NCBI RefSeq assembly: GCF_036173105.1
Contig: NZ_CP108053.1
Coordinates: forward strand, 1,922,001-1,986,000
Length of the DNA: 64,000 nt
Reading direction: 5' to 3'
Source: Streptomyces sp. NBC_00287
GTDB taxonomy: Bacteria; Actinomycetota; Actinomycetes; Streptomycetales; Streptomycetaceae
The translations under genes and the position numbers were made by a program. The notes below the pieces were generated by a model. The model did no database searches, was not told the DNA's origin, and saw only the letters and a program-made list of their open reading frames with translations. Numbering within the stretch: position 1 is the first letter of the stretch; each line of letters starts with the position of its first letter. Of this stretch, positions 63,972-64,000 are shown piece by piece.

Positions 63972-64000
63972 ATGCGTACCCCCCACGTGGTCGTCGTGAT
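63972..64000 (+). CDS. gntK: Gluconokinase, first nine codons only
   Basis: The ATG at 63972-63974 after GAGGAAGACAGCGAGG opens MRTPHVVVV and runs off the right edge. This matches the strand before the P-loop of actinobacterial gluconokinases. The identification rests on nine residues plus the divergent gntR-type gene, so it is reasonable but not secure. Confidence 0.6.

Overview
The window is chromosomal DNA from a Streptomyces-type actinomycete. The evidence is uniformly very high GC with strong third-position bias, many GTG/TTG starts, a complete Pup-proteasome locus, the mycothiol ligase gene mshC, chaplin genes, F420-type oxidoreductases and a gyl glycerol operon. Gene order closely resembles the core region I remember around SCO1631-SCO1679 of S. 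coelicolor. That comparison is from memory and was not run. I see no insertion sequence, prophage, integrase or CRISPR array.

Layout. (1) 1-7.3 kb, leftward: a truncated Ski2/HelY-like helicase, a lipid kinase, tatC-tatA, two small proteins, the WYL regulators pafC-pafB, and two FKBP prolyl isomerases (one cytosolic, one a two-domain lipoprotein). (2) 7.4-17.4 kb: the pupylation/proteasome locus. It holds pafA behind an MFS transporter gene, a divergent LacI-family regulator, then prcA, prcB, an endonuclease-VII-like gene, pup, dop and arc. (3) 17.8-27.6 kb: ferredoxin, secreted protein, trmI, an M50 site-2 protease, RecB-like nuclease, orphan response regulator, two tandem solute-binding lipoproteins, HAD phosphatase. 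(4) 27.8-38.7 kb: metH, then gylR and the glycerol operon glpF-glpK-glpD with shared GylR-like palindromes, a FadR-type regulator and a PAC2 protein. (5) 38.7-42.3 kb: a Tat-exported beta-propeller protein, then a subtilisin-like protease followed by a Gln-rich protein that carries the same C-terminal module. (6) 42.3-53.3 kb: mshC with a conserved three-gene actinobacterial set (PI-kinase-like, DUF3090, phosphatase/mutase-like), corA, a ferritin-like protein, an LLM oxidoreductase, an aldo/keto reductase, a RecD-like protein lacking helicase motifs, an acidic protein and DUF5703. (7) 53.4-56.4 kb: chaplins chpC and chpH, an M20 peptidase and tRNA-Leu(GAG). (8) 56.7-64 kb: a Pls/PosA-type membrane NRPS, M1 aminopeptidase, YchJ-like protein, methyltransferase, and gntR divergent from the first codons of gntK.

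Most interesting points: the protease/Gln-rich pair sharing a C-terminal module (40.0-42.3 kb); a nuclease gene inserted between pup and prcB; the Pls-like NRPS with its aminopeptidase; the kinase/DUF3090/mutase trio beside mshC; and a RecD-like protein with apparently destroyed Walker motifs.
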